18,378 bases of DNA. Origin: an uncultured Oxalobacteraceae bacterium (GTDB taxonomy: Bacteria > Pseudomonadota > Gammaproteobacteria > Burkholderiales > Burkholderiaceae). Position 1 is the first letter of the stretch, and each line of letters opens with the position of its first letter. A program made the translations under genes and the position numbers. Of the stretch, positions 17,156-18,378 are shown one piece after another. The stretch is from positions 1 through 18,378 of the forward strand of contig CAMLHI010000013.1 of NCBI GenBank assembly GCA_946479705.1, in the 5' to 3' direction. The notes under the pieces are model-generated. The model ran no database searches, was not told the origin of the DNA, and saw only the letters and a list, made by a program, of their open reading frames with translations.

Positions 17156-18024
17156 GATTGTCCTTCGAGGTGGCGCGCGATCATGCGCAGTGCGCCGCTG
17201 GCGGCGTCGCCTTGCGGCGCCACGGTACGTGCCAGCAGGCGCGCCGGCAGATAGGCGCGCAGCGGCGCGCCCAGGCCGCCGCACAGGGCCAGCGGCAGTT
17301 GTTCGTCCGGGTCGAGCGCGCGCGCGATGGCCGCCACTTCGGCGCCGGCGTCGTCGAGGATGCGGCGCGCGGCCGGATCGGCAGCGTGTTCCAGCACCAG
17401 CGGCGCCAGGCTGGCGAAACGGGTCTGGGTGGCGTGGCCGAGCCAGGCCTGGACCGCGTCGCGCGTGCCGCCGCAGGCCGCGATCAGCGCATCGGCGAAG
17501 GCGCTGCCGGCGCGGCGTCCATCCATCACCTGCTGGATGTGGTTCATGGCGCGCAGGCCGATCCAGCCGCCGCTGGCTTCATCGCCGGAAGGGAAGCCCC
17601 AGCCGCCGACTTCGCGCTGGCTGCCGTCGGCCAGAAGGGCCTGGCCCACGCTGCCGGTGCCGATGGCGACGATGCTGCCCGGTGTGCCGCCGTGGGCGCC
17701 GAGCAGGGTGGTGGTGGCGTCGGTGTCGAGGCGCAGCGCGCCATAGCCTGGATTGGCGCCGGCGAATTGCGCGGCCCACTGTTTATTGTGCACGCCGGCC
17801 ATGCCAAGGCCGATGGCGCAGTGCGCCGGTACGCAGGCGCCCAGGCTGGCGGCCGCGAAGGCCTGGGCCACGGCCTGGTTGACCGCGGTCCAGGCCTGGT
17901 CGATGCCCAGCGCGAGGCCGGACGGACCGGCGGCGCCCTGCGCCAGCGCGCTGCCGTCGGCGCGCCCCAGCCGTACCCGCGTGCCGGACCCGCCGCCGTC
18001 GACCCCGATGAGATATGCAATCAT
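17152..18024 (-). CDS. BadF/BadG-family N-acetylglucosamine (or glucosamine) kinase
   Basis: A 290-residue sugar kinase of the ASKHA fold, BadF/BadG/BcrA/BcrD ATPase family. Seen are the phosphate-1 loop GVDGGGSGTR (7-16), DTDATTTLLGAHGG (100-113), the phosphate-2 loop IGTGSVG (121-127), the block GGWGFPSGDEASGGWIG (140-156) and an adenosine-type LCGGLGAPL near the C-terminus. Family members phosphorylate GlcNAc or glucosamine at O6 in the cytoplasm. The following nagA makes GlcNAc the likelier substrate. The ATG at 18024 has only a weak ribosome site. It is the first gene of the four-gene operon and follows a strong promoter. Confidence 0.88.
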   Translation of the reverse strand: MIAYLIGVDGGGSGTRVRLGRADGSALAQGAAGPSGLALGIDQAWTAVNQAVAQAFAAASLGACVPAHCAIGLGMAGVHNKQWAAQFAGANPGYGALRLDTDATTTLLGAHGGTPGSIVAIGTGSVGQALLADGSQREVGGWGFPSGDEASGGWIGLRAMNHIQQVMDGRRAGSAFADALIAACGGTRDAVQAWLGHATQTRFASLAPLVLEHAADPAARRILDDAGAEVAAIARALDPDEQLPLALCGGLGAPLRAYLPARLLARTVAPQGDAASGALRMIARHLEGQS

Positions 18025-18045
18025 GAAGTGATTCTGCTGTTAACT

Positions 18046-18058
18046 GCCCAAAGTGGGC
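18046..18058. promoter_or_regulatory. Inverted repeat at the amino-sugar operon start (possible operator)
   Basis: GCCCA-AAG-TGGGC is a 5-bp inverted repeat around a 3-base centre. It lies over the expected transcription start (about 18054) of the kinase gene, a common repressor position. An overlapping AGTG-GGCG-CACT (18052-18063) reaches into the -10. It does not match the NagC, LacI-type NagR or GntR-type NagQ sites I know. Short GC-rich palindromes are frequent here, so support is modest. Confidence 0.35.
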
Positions 18059-18060
18059 GC

Positions 18061-18089
18061 ACTATATGGCGCGCCCGGCGCCCCGTCAA
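18061..18089 (-). promoter_or_regulatory. Sigma70-type promoter of the amino-sugar operon
   Basis: On the minus strand TTGACG (18089-18084, 5 of 6) and TATAGT (18066-18061, 5 of 6) are separated by exactly 17 bases. The start would be near 18054, about 30 bases before the kinase ATG. It lies in the 82-base gap after the GIN-domain gene. No terminator for that upstream gene is seen. Confidence 0.75.
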
Positions 18090-18106
18090 CAGCATCGTGG
18101 GCCGGC

Positions 18107-18378
18107 TTACTCCGTGCGCATGCCGCGCCGGTCGTAGGTGGTCAGCCTGGCGTTGACCAGCAACTGGGCGTTGCCGGGACCGTGCACCGCCACCTCGGCG
18201 CGCGCCGCATTGAGCTTGCGCCCTTCCAGGTCGCCGGGGCCGGACACCTCCGCATTGAGCTGGCCGGTGCGGCCTTCCAGCACCACATTGCCGGGACCAT
18301 GCAGGCGCACCCGGCTCTGCTGAGCATCGAGGCCGCGCACTGTCAGGTCGCCCGGCCCCCACGATTCGGCGTTCAGTT
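18107..18378 (-). CDS. GIN/DUF2807-type auto-transporter adhesin-like protein (C-terminal fragment)
   Basis: The minus-strand frame is open from the right window edge to the TAA at 18107, giving about 90 residues, so the N-terminus is missing. The sequence shows repeating short strands with Gly-Pro-Gly turns: AESWGPGDLTV, VRLHGPGNVVL, AEVSGPGDLEG and VAVHGPGNAQL, spaced about 20-24 residues apart. This is the right-handed beta-helix pattern of the GIN (DUF2807) domain, usually found in exported proteins of unknown role. The end LTTYDRRGMRTE is polar. An in-frame GTG at 18340 is internal to this reading and is not a credible start. It lies upstream of the amino-sugar operon without an obvious link. 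Confidence 0.72.
   Translation of the reverse strand, partial: LNAESWGPGDLTVRGLDAQQSRVRLHGPGNVVLEGRTGQLNAEVSGPGDLEGRKLNAARAEVAVHGPGNAQLLVNARLTTYDRRGMRTE

Overview
The window looks like a chromosomal segment of a high-GC betaproteobacterium, most likely Oxalobacteraceae (Massilia/Duganella/Janthinobacterium-like). The basis is the rpsP-rimM-trmD-rplS cluster followed by a CoA-type Nudix hydrolase, a CobD/CbiB-family membrane protein and a DUF3579 protein, plus GC-rich codon use. The taxonomic call is inference from remembered gene order; no search was run.

Left part (1-6267, mainly + strand). A truncated TM2-domain gene runs off the left edge on the minus strand. Next comes the ribosome/tRNA maturation operon rpsP-rimM-trmD-rplS, with a good TATAAT box in front and an intrinsic terminator behind. 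It is followed by a Nudix CoA pyrophosphatase, a CobD/CbiB-family membrane protein, a DUF3579 protein with its own -10 box and a terminator-like leader hairpin, a two-CBS-domain protein with a candidate FNR/ANR box and a strong terminator, and an SDR oxidoreductase with its own sigma70-type promoter.

Middle part (6296-13350, minus strand). In transcription order this holds a TPR/signal-peptide protein, a TonB-dependent receptor (TBDR), a YfiR-family periplasmic protein, and a CHASE8-HAMP-HisKA-HATPase-REC hybrid kinase whose start overlaps the yfiR stop by ATGA. The notable feature is that the promoter, leader and first ~30 codons of the TBDR are duplicated: a diverged copy lies in front of yfiR. 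There it leaves a 39-codon ORF that begins MHQLEH like the TBDR and stops two bases before the likely yfiR start. The receptor and the YfiR/kinase pair therefore probably share regulation, and the arrangement suggests an outer membrane-periplasm-inner membrane signalling chain in which the YfiN-type sensor half is joined to a phosphorelay kinase instead of a diguanylate cyclase.

Right part (13534-18378, minus strand). A tightly packed amino-sugar operon reads BadF/BadG-type GlcNAc/glucosamine kinase, nagA, a two-SIS-domain glucosamine-6-phosphate deaminase, and a two-domain nagZ. It has a clear TTGACG-N17-TATAGT promoter and an inverted repeat near +1. Together these enzymes would release GlcNAc, phosphorylate it, deacetylate it and deaminate/isomerise it to fructose-6-phosphate. 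No transporter or regulator gene is in the window. The right edge cuts a GIN/DUF2807-type protein.

No tRNA, rRNA, CRISPR array, insertion sequence or prophage was seen. Large ORFs antisense to the minus-strand genes were judged to be high-GC shadows.
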